Source: Microthyrium microscopicum (lineage: Eukaryota; Ascomycota; Dothideomycetes; Microthyriales; Microthyriaceae). From it: 64,000 nt of DNA. Below the pieces are notes generated by a model. That model was given only the letters and a program-made list of their open reading frames with translations, did not search any database and had not been told where the DNA came from. Of this stretch, positions 46,837-58,031 are shown piece by piece. The DNA is taken from positions 230,993 to 294,992 of the forward strand of contig MU004234.1 of assembly GCA_010405405.1 (NCBI GenBank), written 5' to 3'. The stretch's first letter is position 1; the number at the start of each line of letters is the position of its first letter. A program made the translations under genes and the position numbers.

Positions 46837-48049
46837 TCATTTGGCCTTGAGTTCAGCAATGCGAGCCTTGACACCCTCACGCTTCTCTTCGTGAGTAAGC
46901 TTGGCCTTCTTGTACTTCTTGCTCTCCTTGATCCAGAAATCCTTGCCCTTCTTCTCACCAGCATCCTCATCCTTCTTCAAAGGATCCTCACGGATAGCCT
47001 TGTGCGCCTCTTGGTAAAGCTCCTCAAGACCATCTGGCTCAATGTCATCCTCAATATAGCCCTTGAAGAGCTGGTTGTAGCGCTCCTCATCGTCATCAGC
47101 CAATGTCTCCATGTACTCGCCAACGTGGCCACCAAAGATGTAGCGGCGGAGAGTGTCAGCATCGAGCTCCTTGGATTCGGGATCGTAGCCAGGGAAGCGG
47201 TTCTCAGAGTGAGGAATGTAGAGTCCACCGTCGGAAGCACCCTTCATGGCGCCAAAGACACGGGCACCGGTTGTGGTTCGGACGAGACCAACATCCAAGT
47301 AGGCCTTGAATGGGCGACGGCTCTCGCCATCGTCACCCTCGGCAGCTTCAGTCAATTGGTATTCACCATCGGCCTCTTCGACACCGACGAAGTCTTCATC
47401 GAGGTCGAGCTTCTTGAGAGTACGGCGAGCGAGGAGGAGACCGGTGGCATAGGCGGCGGACCAGTTGGTAAGACCGTGCTTGATGCCATATCGCTTGAGT
47501 TCGTGGGCATAGGCAGCGCTGAAGACTTTGTCTCCGCCTAGTTCGGAGGTGACGATTTGAGTGATGATGTCCTTGTTGGTGAAACTACAAATATCAATAT
47601 ACTTGTCGATTGAGAATCGAGAATGAGGAAACCTACCGAACGACGAGGCGGTACTTTGGTGCGTTGTACTTGTTCTTGGCTTGAACAGTCAACTCTGAAA
47701 ATGTCGTTAGCACAATATCGTCCATGTCGCACCATTGTCAACTTACTTTGACGGGCAGCGTAATCAGTCTTGCCCTGTCGTCTACGCTTGTACTTGACTT
47801 GGTACCGCGAATAGTACGCTGAAGCTCAGTTAGCAGCACATCCAACAATAATAAATAGAAGAAGGAATGGGTACTCACCTTTGTTCTTCACTTGTTTGGT
47901 CTGAGCAAGCATTTCCAGTTAGCACTTATCGCTTCAATAACAAAATATTCCTCCATCGAAGCATCGTGCGACAACCGTCAACCCCTCCATAGTGGGCGCT
48001 CAAACGCTTGCTCATCACGAATCTCCAGGAATGTACTTACGAAAGGCAT
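46837..48049 (-). CDS. rpl5: 60S ribosomal protein L5 (uL18), 302 aa
   Basis: Exons 48049-48041, 47900-47879, 47818-47747, 47694-47637 and 47584-46837 join in phase. The start MPF-TKQVKNKAYYSRYQVKY and the segments RRRQGKTDYAARQKL and RFTNKDIITQIV are diagnostic. The protein binds 5S rRNA with L11 and brings it to the large subunit. Tiny early exons (9, 22, 72 and 58 nt) and 52-140 nt introns at the 5' end are common in fungal ribosomal protein genes. The 216-codon open frame on the opposite strand (46891-47541) is a codon-bias shadow. Confidence 0.97.
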
Positions 48050-49387
48050 ATTGACGGGCGGGCAGGTTGGCCGGTCAAATTGTCAATTCTCGAGTGGGTG
48101 ATGAAAGAGTGAGGAGGAGAAGAGAGAAGTTCGACTGCAGCAGTTTTGACAGCCTCAAAGCTGGCAATATTGCAAAAAAGTGGTGGACCATTGTGGGAGT
48201 TGACGTGATTGGTCAGATACTTGGGGTGGGGCGCTTGGACTCTGCGTCAGCCTTGCCTTCAGCCTCGCGGTCAACTCCACAAATAGCTTCGTTGCAAAGA
48301 ATATTCTTCATGCTGCGCGCAGACCCTGAATACAAAGTATTTCGATTCCGAACTATGGACTGCAAGCTCGAAGTGTATCACTGCGTTTTCGTTTAGCTTG
48401 TTCACTAGCATCTGCTTCAAGACTCCAGTGACTGGGAGACATGATTGTAAAAGACATAAATGAGCAGACAATTTCCAAAAGCAAGAAAATGGCTCCACAG
48501 TACGTTAATACGGGCCGTATAATCAAGCACAAGGGATTTCTGATGTTGAAAGACCTGTCCAGCATAATACTACCTAATGATCGTTCCCTACATGTTATAC
48601 TTCCGTCGTCGAATAAAAGTCGCGCCACTTTCGCATATCACAACAACTCCTGCACATAAAAATACCCTCAGCAGCCTCCAAACCCGCCAAAACAGCCAAA
48701 AAACTATTCAAAAAATTGCAAAAAGTTCACCACACACCTGAGCGAAGCTCTAAGATGTGTGGTTATGAAAATCAGACGAACTGATTTTACGATGCAAACG
48801 GGGCTCGAACCCAGAGGGTTGTCATAGCCACATCGTTAGTCTTGAGCAGGAGTTGTCTCTTAATTACGCATCGGGTTATTTATTATCTGACTCGTTCGAG
48901 ATTAGACATCAGATAATAACCGTCAATTGCCACCCTTATTGTTGGACCTAAATGTTAGTAGATATTGAAATTTCCCAACAAGTTGAATGTATACAACAAG
49001 CTTCGTTCATAATAATATTTCACACGTCCGCGTTCACTCAGCCTTCAGACGACTATTCACAAGCAAATCAATTCTCAATAAAAAGGCCAAAGAATATTAT
49101 ATTCGAAATCCTTTATTATGAGTAATTGAGTAAGTTTTCTAAACAAATAGCTTTTTGTGTTTCCGCGAAGTAATGAGAAGACTAATACTGCTCGAATATG
49201 ATAATTCCTGAGCACTGAAATTGCCTACATCAATAAAGATTCTCGCCGGTTTCATAGAAGTACGATTTAGATGTTTCTTCCACCGAACAAGTTGTGGCCA
49301 AGAGACATCAATGTCGTTCCACTGTTGTTTTCCCCGATCCATATAACCCATGGAGAAATGTCGTCTCTCGTATTCTTGCGATTCGCT
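48050..49387. other. Intergenic with a tRNA-like sequence
   Basis: Promoter of the L5 gene on the left; the middle holds the tRNA-like stretch at 48791-48872; the rest is AT-rich with no gene seen. Confidence 0.5.
48791..48872 (-). tRNA. tRNA-like sequence, probably degenerate
   Basis: On the minus strand an 82-nt stretch starts GATGC and ends GCATC, which pair as an acceptor-like stem, and it carries the T-loop/box B-like GGGTTCGAGCCCC in the right place. I could not fold a good D arm or anticodon arm, and box A is poor, so the anticodon is not assigned. It is more likely a tRNA relic than a working gene. Confidence 0.3.
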
Positions 49388-49639
49388 CTAGCAGCTTCCC
49401 GGACAGCAATTACCGTTTTGACAATAGCAAGGCCCAGTCAAACTCGCGCAAGTGCAAAGTGCACACGGAGGCTTGATTTCTGTTGGAGGCATGGTGACTG
49501 TCTGTCAGTCATTTAGCATTAGCTACGATCCACAAGATCCTGCGGTGTTGTATCCAGTACGTACTGAAGTTGGTGGATTGGCCATGGCCAAAGCGGCAGA
49601 TGCGAGGAAGATCAATGTTACGACCGAGAAAGCATGCAT
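49388..49639 (-). CDS. Small secreted cysteine-rich protein (effector-like), 62 aa
   Basis: Exon 1 49639-49565 (25 codons) and exon 2 49501-49388 are separated by a 63-nt intron (GTACGT, GCTAAT/GCTAAA branch-like sites, GACAG). Exon 1 is a signal peptide, MHAFSVVTLIFLASAALAMA. Exon 2 gives a short Pro/Thr linker and then eight Cys in the last 27 residues, spaced C-x2-C-x-C-x6-C-x-C-x3-CC-x3-C, ending at a TAG directly after the last Cys. Signal peptide, phase-correct intron and dense Cys pattern together make chance unlikely. The mature peptide is probably disulfide-bonded and extracellular. I recognise no named family; an effector, antimicrobial or surface-active role are all open. Confidence 0.65.
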
Positions 49640-52600
49640 TGTTTTGACTTTAGGCTTTGGGAAGGATATTTGGTAGGATATTGGATACCTTTGTGTTCTG
49701 GCGTTGTATAATTGCGAAGGAACTTGAACGAGTTGATGCTTATCTGGTTCCTGATGGAAATTGATCTGCTTTTGTACTACCTCTGGGCAAATCCAATCCT
49801 ACTGAGAGACGAGGAAAGATTGTACGATTGCCAGAATTTACGTCGTGTTCAAGTCAGGGAGTGCGGGTGCGAGACGCTGAAGGATTTCATTTCTTGAAGC
49901 CGCGTCGGCGATACCGAAAGCTCTATACCACCAAGCTCCAGAATCTTTATCCGCAAGCTGCCAATCTAGGAATGCCAAAACATCAACTGGCCATCATAGA
50001 GAGTGTAGAATCGTCAAGTTGGGTATCGAGTCGTGAAGTTCGTGGCAAAAGCTCGAAGGATCCATTCCATGAGGACGTGTCGGCGATCCCGTACACTTTA
50101 TACCACGACTTACTTAACTTCCAATCCTAAATAGCTCATTTAGGCAAGTCGAAATGTTCATTGGCTAAAAGAATTCAAGTCAGTGGAGAGCCATATGGTA
50201 CGGTATTCATGAAAGTATGGTATGAATTGACCTGGCAGCTCGAAGTAAACGCCCGGAATGCTAAAAGGACCATTATTGCGAGGAAAGAGGATATACTCAA
50301 GCTTGAGTAAGTATACTTTGCGTTTTTTGAGTGCCTAATTTTGATTGCCGGAGCAATTTCAGTAACCACATCTGTTCCCAGCACGAAGATATAATTATCA
50401 ATTCTTTTAGAATGTTACATTACCACTATTAAGGCCATTGAAGCCACCTACTGTACAATCATCTAGAACTTCGCGATAGAGCGCCTCGCTGACGAGCAAT
50501 CAAAGTAAGGCTGTATGACTCCAATACTACCTGTTAATAGGAGCCTGTATATCTGCAAAATGCCACGTAGCGTGGCTCTACATTTCCACCCTCGCTGAAC
50601 AATGATCAAAACACTTGACATTCAGGCAGTTTCTAGAACTAGAACGCAAAGGTTGTATTGGTGATCTCTAATCCCAAGAGCCACGAATCAACGATAAGCA
50701 AGATCTTGCAGGATTTTGCGTCACAATGATACAATTCATCTCCTTGAGGCCACGATGCCAGCTTTTCTAATGCCGCATTGGCAAAAACCACTCAAAGCAC
50801 GACATGCATATACCAAATCTTCCTTGTAAAGTCACTCGTTGACATACCTCCGAGAAGTAGTCCTCCGTAGCTCAACATATCGCCAAAATGCGAACGTTAC
50901 CTGAAGATATGCAGCTGCGCACATCCGGCGAACGACACAACACCATCCACTTCACAACATCAGCCCATCCATACATCGCTAACAAAAACCATCATTCACT
51001 AGACACTTGCACGCTTCAACAGAACAAACTCAACCCCTATTCTTACCTCCGCCCTACCTCTCAAAAGACGCCAGTGACGTTCTCACCGCCCGTCACACAT
51101 GTCACAAGCATGAGACATTTTCCGGCAGCACAAAACCAACAGCGCATGCAATGCAGATCAAAAGTCAAAAAACATTCTTCTCATCCTCATTAGCTAAGAA
51201 TGGCACCGAATCAAGTAAGTCGAAGAGATTTTACACGTTTTTGCCATGCACTACCACGTGCGGTACGGCTGGGTGTTGACACAAGCGGCAAGAGAGAATG
51301 AATCTGCACCAGGAGTCTGCACTTCAACCAGGAATAATTTCGTTGTACCAGGAGGTAGGTATGCGGCTCGTTCGAGAATCCGACATGCTAAAGCTTAAAA
51401 GCTCGATGTTTACGTCAGAATGTTCGATTTAAGGTTCTGAGAAGATCAACGAGAAGCACGTAAGATTCAGCAAGTGGAGACGGATGGAGAACTAGTTGCC
51501 TTATCAGTGCTTGCTGCAAAGTAGGCATGAGAGAAGACAGGGCTTAAGAGCTGAGGTAAGTGGAGTCAACTGGGATGATGCGACTGGACGTTAATTGTAG
51601 AAAAGATTGTATACCCAGAGAACTTATAACAGCACATGCAGAATTCAGGCACTGCATCTGTAATCACGCGGCTAGACTATTTCTGGGAGGTCAAAACGAG
51701 TCTGCAAGTCTCCTATGAGGTGAGAATTGTAAGGCTATATCATTGATGCTTGTCATTATTACCCAATAACTGAAGCTTCTCGAAGATGCATTTAACGTTG
51801 CGAACTATTAGGTCTCAAAAGTGATAATGTCCGAGGTCTCAATCTCTTCTATAGCCAACTAGCTCTCCGCGCACGGCTGCCAAGTAGCGGCGACGATGTT
51901 TATAGTGGTGTATGATAAGGCTCTTGAAATGAATAATTCTAAAATTCGGTGCTAGAAGCCTTTGGAGCATTATTGCGAACTATGATTACCCGCTGAGAAC
52001 TATTTTCAGCACTGACAGCAGCAGCACCATTGATCCGTTGTCATGGGAAGCTTGGTATCGTAGGAACAAGGAATCAGTGCGTTGGATTTCGCTTCCAGTT
52101 ACCATCAAGGCGCTCGCGTGTTAAATGAGTTAACTTGTGGTTGTTTACGACTTCCACATTCCACAGCGCAAGGTGATTGTTGTGTATGTTGGTAGGCTGA
52201 GCGATGCCTGTGCGCGACAGTTAATCTATCTGACACCAACGAGAAGACAAAGAGAAGCCTGGTCTAGTGAGGGAAGAACGGTCAAGCGCCGGGTACTCTT
52301 TGCAAGAAATTACGATGACGTTCCCTCCAGGTTTCCCACGATGTGGATCCTGGAGGGTTTTCGTTGACATGGCAGTTGAAGACGGCGCATATGCTTTCTG
52401 ATTATAGATAATGCGATGGCTGGGTAGAAGAGACTTGTTTCAAGGAAGATTTGATTTTCTTCAGCTCCATAATTTCAAGATCTTCCTTGTCTACTAGGGA
52501 ATGAGAAAAATACTTCTGGTCTTGTCACGTTGCAAGCCGGGAAAGTGGTGAGCTTATGCAAGATTTGCTTGTGGATGTGCCTGGCAATGTCTACAAGGTT

Positions 52601-54334
52601 ACTTTGTTCAACCGCTTGCGCATAACGGTTGCAAAATCCTTCTTAGGGTTGGTTGATGTACGCCGCACATCTTCATCCACAATTATTAGGCAGTCTTGTA
52701 AGGCAGAGCACGAGCTTTGGTGGTTGTTGTTTAGGCCGCAAGGAACTGCAGAAGAAGCAACAAAATAAACATCCGAGGAACAAACTGAAGAGCAGTTTGA
52801 GCCGCCGTCACTTAAGTTGGGGCAACATCCAGAGCCTCAAAATGGGTTGGTGCCTTGGTGGGCAGACCAAGTAGGATATTTGACGGCAGGACACAAGACC
52901 ACAGTGCAATATGAAGTGCAAAAATTGAGGGCTTATGGTTGGACAGAGGGCGAAAATGGATAGTCGACGGACCATTTGGGCGATTTGGGCGATATTGAAA
53001 GCAGACGGGAGGTTGAGGTTGAATTTCCGTAAAGAGAATAGCCCCAGGAACGGCCAGGTACGGGTGTGGCACCGGAGTCTAGGAACAGGCGGTACAACGC
53101 CCGATACCACGAATCAGCAGCTGGCTAGGTTGGTTGAAGCAAGGTCCCTGGTTCATAGGTCGATTGTTCTGTTTGTTCCATGCTGTATTAGTGTTGGTGG
53201 CTTAGAGGTGATATTGGTGTCGGTTGGCCTCGTTGGATGGGTACATGCATATCGGATGCCGCTTGTGTAGCCGGGTCTACAATTGATCTGGGCCACATAT
53301 TTGTGACGGATCTTTCAACGATTGAGTTGTCATTGACCACGTCGAGTTTGATGCAGACAAATATAGCAAGCAACAATATTTACGGCTTTACCACGTATGT
53401 TGATAATGCCAGCAAAGCAAGGCAAACGCGAGGAAGACACGAGGAGAACAACCGGAAAGGGCAGCTGCAGGGACGGTGAACATACTCGGCACTGTGACAG
53501 CTTACTCTACTACGCCCAAGACTCTGCAACCGCAAGAAATGAGATCAAAATGACAGACAGCGATCAGGTCTTTGTTATTCAGGCTCTTCAGGTTTATCCT
53601 TGGACAGTCTGTTGATTACAACGTGGGTTATTTTACTACTACTTTGTACAGGCTATGCCGCAATACAGCAATACTCTGTGCGCCCGTTCTTACTCTTTGG
53701 TTGACATGGTTGTCTCCTTGTTCTCCCTTGGAATGCTCATTGCTCGCCCCAGATGCTTGTATGATCCACCATGGTCCATGTGCCTTTTTAGTCTGTAATA
53801 ATAGACAACTAAGCTCTTGTTGTCTTCCTGGCCCATTTGGCTAATTTGACTCAATGAGTAGCTAGTCTGCCCGTCGTTGTATACCTGTTCCTCGCAATAC
53901 ATGCTTTAGTGCTTGTTGCTCCCGATCCCTCGTTCTCCCATACTCTCTTTTGCGGCTTGGATTCTTTTCTGCCTTGACTCCCTCTTCATAACCACTTTCG
54001 CTTATATTTCTTTCCGTCGTTCTTTACTATTTCAGTCTCCTCACTTTCATTCCCCAATCATCCAGTCACTCCTTTGGATTTTTCGGAACATCGTCACTGT
54101 CACCACTCTACAACTCCAACAGGCCAACGATCCGCTAATCGCCATCAAACAATTTCCCATAGACACTACAATCTAGACGATTGTTATACAGTTCCTGCAT
54201 TCCCCTCCTTGGAGCCAGTCAGAAACCTCCTAGACCGTCGATTGCATTCCTCAGCAATCCCGGCTAGTGCAGTCTCTTACCTCGCGAAACTTTCAAAACA
54301 CCATCTCCAACTTTCATATCCCATCGCCGTCGAT
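49640..54334. other. Gene-poor stretch, 4.7 kb
   Basis: No recognisable gene on either strand. Several 60-110 codon frames exist (49828-50130, 50888-51193, 52935-53270) without domains or signal peptides. The right end, about 53900-54334, is C/T-rich and is probably the long leader of the SUN-family gene. Confidence 0.5.
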
Positions 54335-55719
54335 ATGAGAACGTCACTCCTTATTCTTGGTGCTGCAGCTGGTGCTGCGGTAGCCCAACCTCATGTCCAC
54401 GCGCACCACAAGCGTCACGCGCATCATCTTCATGCCGCCGAAAAACGAACCGTCGTGGAGCAGGTAGTCACGGTAACAGTTCTAACATGCGTGCTTAACG
54501 GAGTCGAAATCAGCCAAGCGGCATGCGACGAAGGTGTAAAGAATGGTACGCTTCGTATGCTCGATGATTCTACTGTCGAATTTAATCCAGTCGTCACAAG
54601 CAATGTAGCCGTAAGTTTTGTATGCCTGCTCGGTCGCTCAATGGTTGAACTAATTTTAAAAAGCAACCAGCTCCTACATCATCGCCTTCGCAAGTTGCTC
54701 AAGCTCACGCCGAGGCTCAGCCACAGCCATCTGCTGCTGCAACAACTGCTGCCCCCGCACCAGCAGCATCAACTTCTGCCGCAGTTGTAGATACTACACC
54801 AGCCCAATCAGTCAACACAAACGCGAAAGTTTCCTTCTCAACGTCCAACTCTAATGTTGCCGCACAATTCCCCAGCGGCCAACTGAGCTGCAATGAGTTC
54901 CCATCGGCCTATGGCGCACTCGCTGTTCCATGGCTAGGACTTGGAGGATGGCTCTCTGTTCAAAAGCCCGGCAATCTCAACAAGCGTGCCGGTGGATACA
55001 GCAACATCATGACCGTGGTACCAACCCAATGCGTTGGCGGAGACTGCTGCATGGAAGGTGGCTTCTGTTCTTATGCTTGCCCAAGTGGATACTTCAAGAC
55101 TCAATGGCCATCAATCCAGGGATCCACAGGCCAATCCGTCGGAGGACTCCAGTGCACTGGTGGTAAGCTCGTGCTGTCAAACCCAGAGCACAGCACTCTC
55201 TGCATGGAAGGCTCTACCCAAGTACAAGCCTGGGTCGAGAACAAGCTCAGCCAAGATGTCTCGATCTGCCAAACCAACTACCCCGGTGATGAGGCCATGA
55301 CAATTCCTCTTGTGGTCCCCGCTGGTGGAAAGGTTCAACTTGCCATCCAAGACGCTGCCACTGGCTGGAAGACTCAGTCCGGCGCTGCCACTTCCGCGCA
55401 GTACTATCTTAACCCAGCAGGTGTCGGACCCGCCAAAGCCTGCATCTGGAACGGTCAAAATACCGGAAATTGGGCTCCCATGATCATCGGTGCCGGCTAC
55501 TCCAACAACATGGCCTACGTTTCTCTATTCCAGAACCTGCCCACTCAACCCAGCGCAACCCTCGACTACAGCGTCCACGTTTCCGGCGGCTCATTCCCAT
55601 GCGCGTACCAAAACGGTCAAATCTGCGCCAACGGAAACTGCCAATCAGCACTCGCACCAGGTTCAGGATGCACAGTAGCAGCCTCAAATGGCCAGACACT
55701 TCTTTACACACTTTCATGA
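54335..55719 (+). CDS. SUN-family cell-wall protein (SIM1/UTH1/NCA3/SUN4 type), 443 aa
   Basis: Exon 1 54335-54610 and exon 2 54664-55719 join in phase; the acceptor is the AG at 54663, since the AG at 54670 shifts the frame. A signal peptide (MRTSLLILGAAAGAAVA) is followed by a His-rich segment and Kex2-like KR sites, then a Ser/Ala/Pro-rich linker. The SUN domain fills the C-terminal 270 residues, with CCMEGGFCSYACPSGYFKTQ, QGSTGQSVGGLQC and the conserved Cys pattern. SUN proteins act on beta-glucans during septation and cell separation. The protein is secreted or wall-bound. A pyrimidine-rich leader of about 400 nt precedes the start. Confidence 0.92.
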
Positions 55720-56639
55720 GGAGAATGAGCAAGGGAGACGCCAGAACTTCACGACATGACACCAGCTACTTTTCACCACATCCGGAGCCCATTTGACGTG
55801 TGCTATTTTCACTTCTAAACCCCGCGCTCAGTCTGGCACCGAGCAATTTCAAGACCTGCAAGATTCACAAATGCATTACAAACGGTGTTCCGTCGCACAA
55901 CCCAAGCTGCATAACAACCATTACTATCACATTCATACCGGAGTCAATCTCACACTTTCCTGCATAGCCAGGCACAATTTCTTCATGCTCAACTATTGTT
56001 TTTCACAGCAACACTGTCAAGGGAACAAAAATCCCGTGTGGAGGAAAGATGGCAGGGTGTCAATGTCGAGTTGTTCTGTGTTTTTTTTCCCTTTTGTACG
56101 TTAATTGCTTGTAGTGATACCGTTTACTTGTTACGACCAATCCAAATTTCTAGTCTTCAATCACTCTCTACTACCACGTGAACATACATTTCCCACGATT
56201 TAACATGAACAACTGTAGTTAAGTCCCAGCAAGCCATGCGAGCAAACATCAATTCCATGCTCGTGATAGGCCAAAAGTTAGCCTCTCGCTCGCGTGTGGC
56301 GGCGGGAGGCACCGCCTAGCGCACCACTAACAATAACATCCACAGAAATGTTTACTTCCTCTTTCAGAATATGATATCTCATACGCAAACAAATGTGATG
56401 GTTGCCGTCTCCATGTCGACGTAAGCTATCATTTCTGCACAGGGTATGTGCTTGCAGCATGACCTTCCAGAATCTTTCCAAAAGCATACACCTCGGTAAT
56501 TGTCCTGCGCTTTGAATCGAAAACTATAACTGTCAATCTTATTCAACAAGGATCCCAAAGCCCCAAAACATCGAGATTTTCATAAAGAGCGTTACACTTC
56601 CCCACATTGATTGGCAGACAAAGCTGCTCTTCACAACCT
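55720..56639. other. Intergenic, SUN gene 3' flank
   Basis: No gene seen; frames at 55793-56104 and 55996-56181 have no recognisable content. Confidence 0.5.
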
Positions 56640-57520
56640 CGAAGGTACTATAGCGTGCGACGGGGGGTAGAGGAAATAATAGCTACTACCATCTCTATAT
56701 TATTTTCTAAAAAGGTACTTCTTCCAGCATCCTCTATAGACATAATATCAAATTTTGGTATTATATTAAGGTAGTAAGACTATTTTATCTAAAAAATCAT
56801 GTCTAAGCTATTACCGTAGCTAATCCTGCATCTGCAACATTAGCTAGCCTGTTTGGGCTAGCCTTGATGCCCAAATTTAGTGATTCCGATCACTGATTTT
56901 AGGCGACCCTACCTAACACATTCTGAGTTCCGGAGTGGAGGGTCCCCTAAAGTTAGTGAGGAGAATCACTAAATTTGGGAATCGAGGCTAGCCCAAACAG
57001 GCTAGCTAATGTTGCAGATTCAGGATTAGCTACGGTAAGAAGAACTAAAAAAACTGCCTATTTAGGCAATTTTTAAGAAATAGAGTTATTATTAATTGAT
57101 ACTTCACAAGTAGCGAACTATATTATTTATTATCTTTTTTTTAGATTACGGTATTCTACTTCACGTTTTAGGCTAGGCTCGTATTTTACTTATAAGCAAG
57201 ATTTAGTGTTAAGACTTCTACTAGTTTTACTAAAACTAAATATGCAAATCTACAATTTTGGTACATATAGACTACTTTCATCTCCCTTTTCTTATTCTTG
57301 CCTACTACTACTTTTGCTCCTTCGTAGTTTCCTATCGTGATCCTTCTTAGCTACTAAGACACTCTCTTACTAGATATTATTAAGAAACGATCCTCAACCA
57401 AGACATGCTAGCTCCGTAAACCACTATTTTGGACTTCATATCGCTAAAGTGTCTATCCTAAAACTACTCAACATCATTTGCTCTACCCCCCCTCCCACGC
57501 TATGGTAGTTAGGGTATATG
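56640..57520. repeat. AT-rich, TA-rich relic region
   Basis: Base composition drops sharply: TA steps are very frequent, all frames are closed by stops, and short palindromes such as TGCCTATTTAGGCA occur (57055-57068). This is what repeat-induced point mutation leaves behind in a transposon copy, but I cannot name the parent element. A foldback element lies inside it. Confidence 0.45.
56814..57035. mobile_element. Foldback element with TA target duplication (Tc1/mariner-like MITE)
   Basis: Arms 56811-56909 and 56940-57038 are inverted copies agreeing at about 90 of 99 positions, with a 30-nt centre. The ends are CCGTAGC and GCTACGG, each flanked by TA (56812-56813 and 57036-57037), as expected after Tc1/mariner-type insertion. 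There is no coding capacity. Its terminal seven bases match those of the element in the kinase gene, though the internal sequences differ. Confidence 0.75.
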
Positions 57521-57676
57521 TTGCCTCATATATGGGCCAACGTCATTGATGTCACAGTCACTTATGTTCGGTGTTATTTTGAGAAAGTATATGAATTGGA
57601 TATTCCCAGCTACGGTATGCTCTTTCGATACAATGACAGATCATTTCGGAAATGAATGGCTAAGTTTTACTAAAGC

Positions 57677-58031
57677 TCAACAGCAGTGTGTAGATCCACA
57701 GCAACCGATGACACAGCCGAGATTGCAAGCTGGACAGCTTGGGTTGTTGCATGTTCCCATGCAGGTTTCGAAGAAATCGTGATCGCAGCGTTTTTCGAGT
57801 TTGTGGGTTTCGAGAGCTCGCTCTGATGATGAGGGTCGCATATGTTAGTAATGATATCTTGCTGATTCAAAGCATACACTGGCGTTCTTGTAGCATGCAC
57901 TTACTCTGGAAGGTCTCGGTTAGACCGACATAGTCAATTGGTTGGAGTACATCTGAAGTAGCTTCAACGGCCGGCATGGCAGCGGCGGAGGTGGAGAGGA
58001 GTCCAGTGATGATGGCTGAGGAGAACTTCAT
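57677..58031 (-). CDS. Secreted Kex2-processed cysteine-rich peptide precursor, 90 aa
   Basis: Exon 1 58031-57905 and exon 2 57822-57677 are separated by an 82-nt intron (GTAAGTG, TACTAAC branch site, CATCAG) and join in phase. Residues 1-18 are a signal peptide (MKFSSAIITGLLSTSAAA). A propeptide follows, ending with two dibasic Kex2 sites, FQ-KR and KLE-KR. The mature peptide after the second site is 36 residues with ten Cys, including two CC pairs, and ends with CC directly before the stop. A TATA box lies 86 nt upstream. The design matches secreted disulfide-knotted peptides such as effectors or defensin-like proteins; I recognise no named family. It borders an AT-rich transposon relic, a typical place for fungal effector genes. 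Confidence 0.75.

Noticed and set aside
46891-47541. 216-codon plus-strand frame with Leu-rich sequence
   Set aside because: It is antisense to ribosomal protein L5, whose codon bias removes stops on the other strand.
47901-48040. Possible box C/D snoRNA in the first intron of the L5 gene
   Set aside because: A box C-like GTGATGA is present on the minus strand but I found no matching box D (CTGA) near the other end.
49828-50130. 100-codon plus-strand frame with basic N-terminus
   Set aside because: No recognisable domain; loosely repeated GTCGGCGATNCC phrases nearby are too weak to call a repeat.
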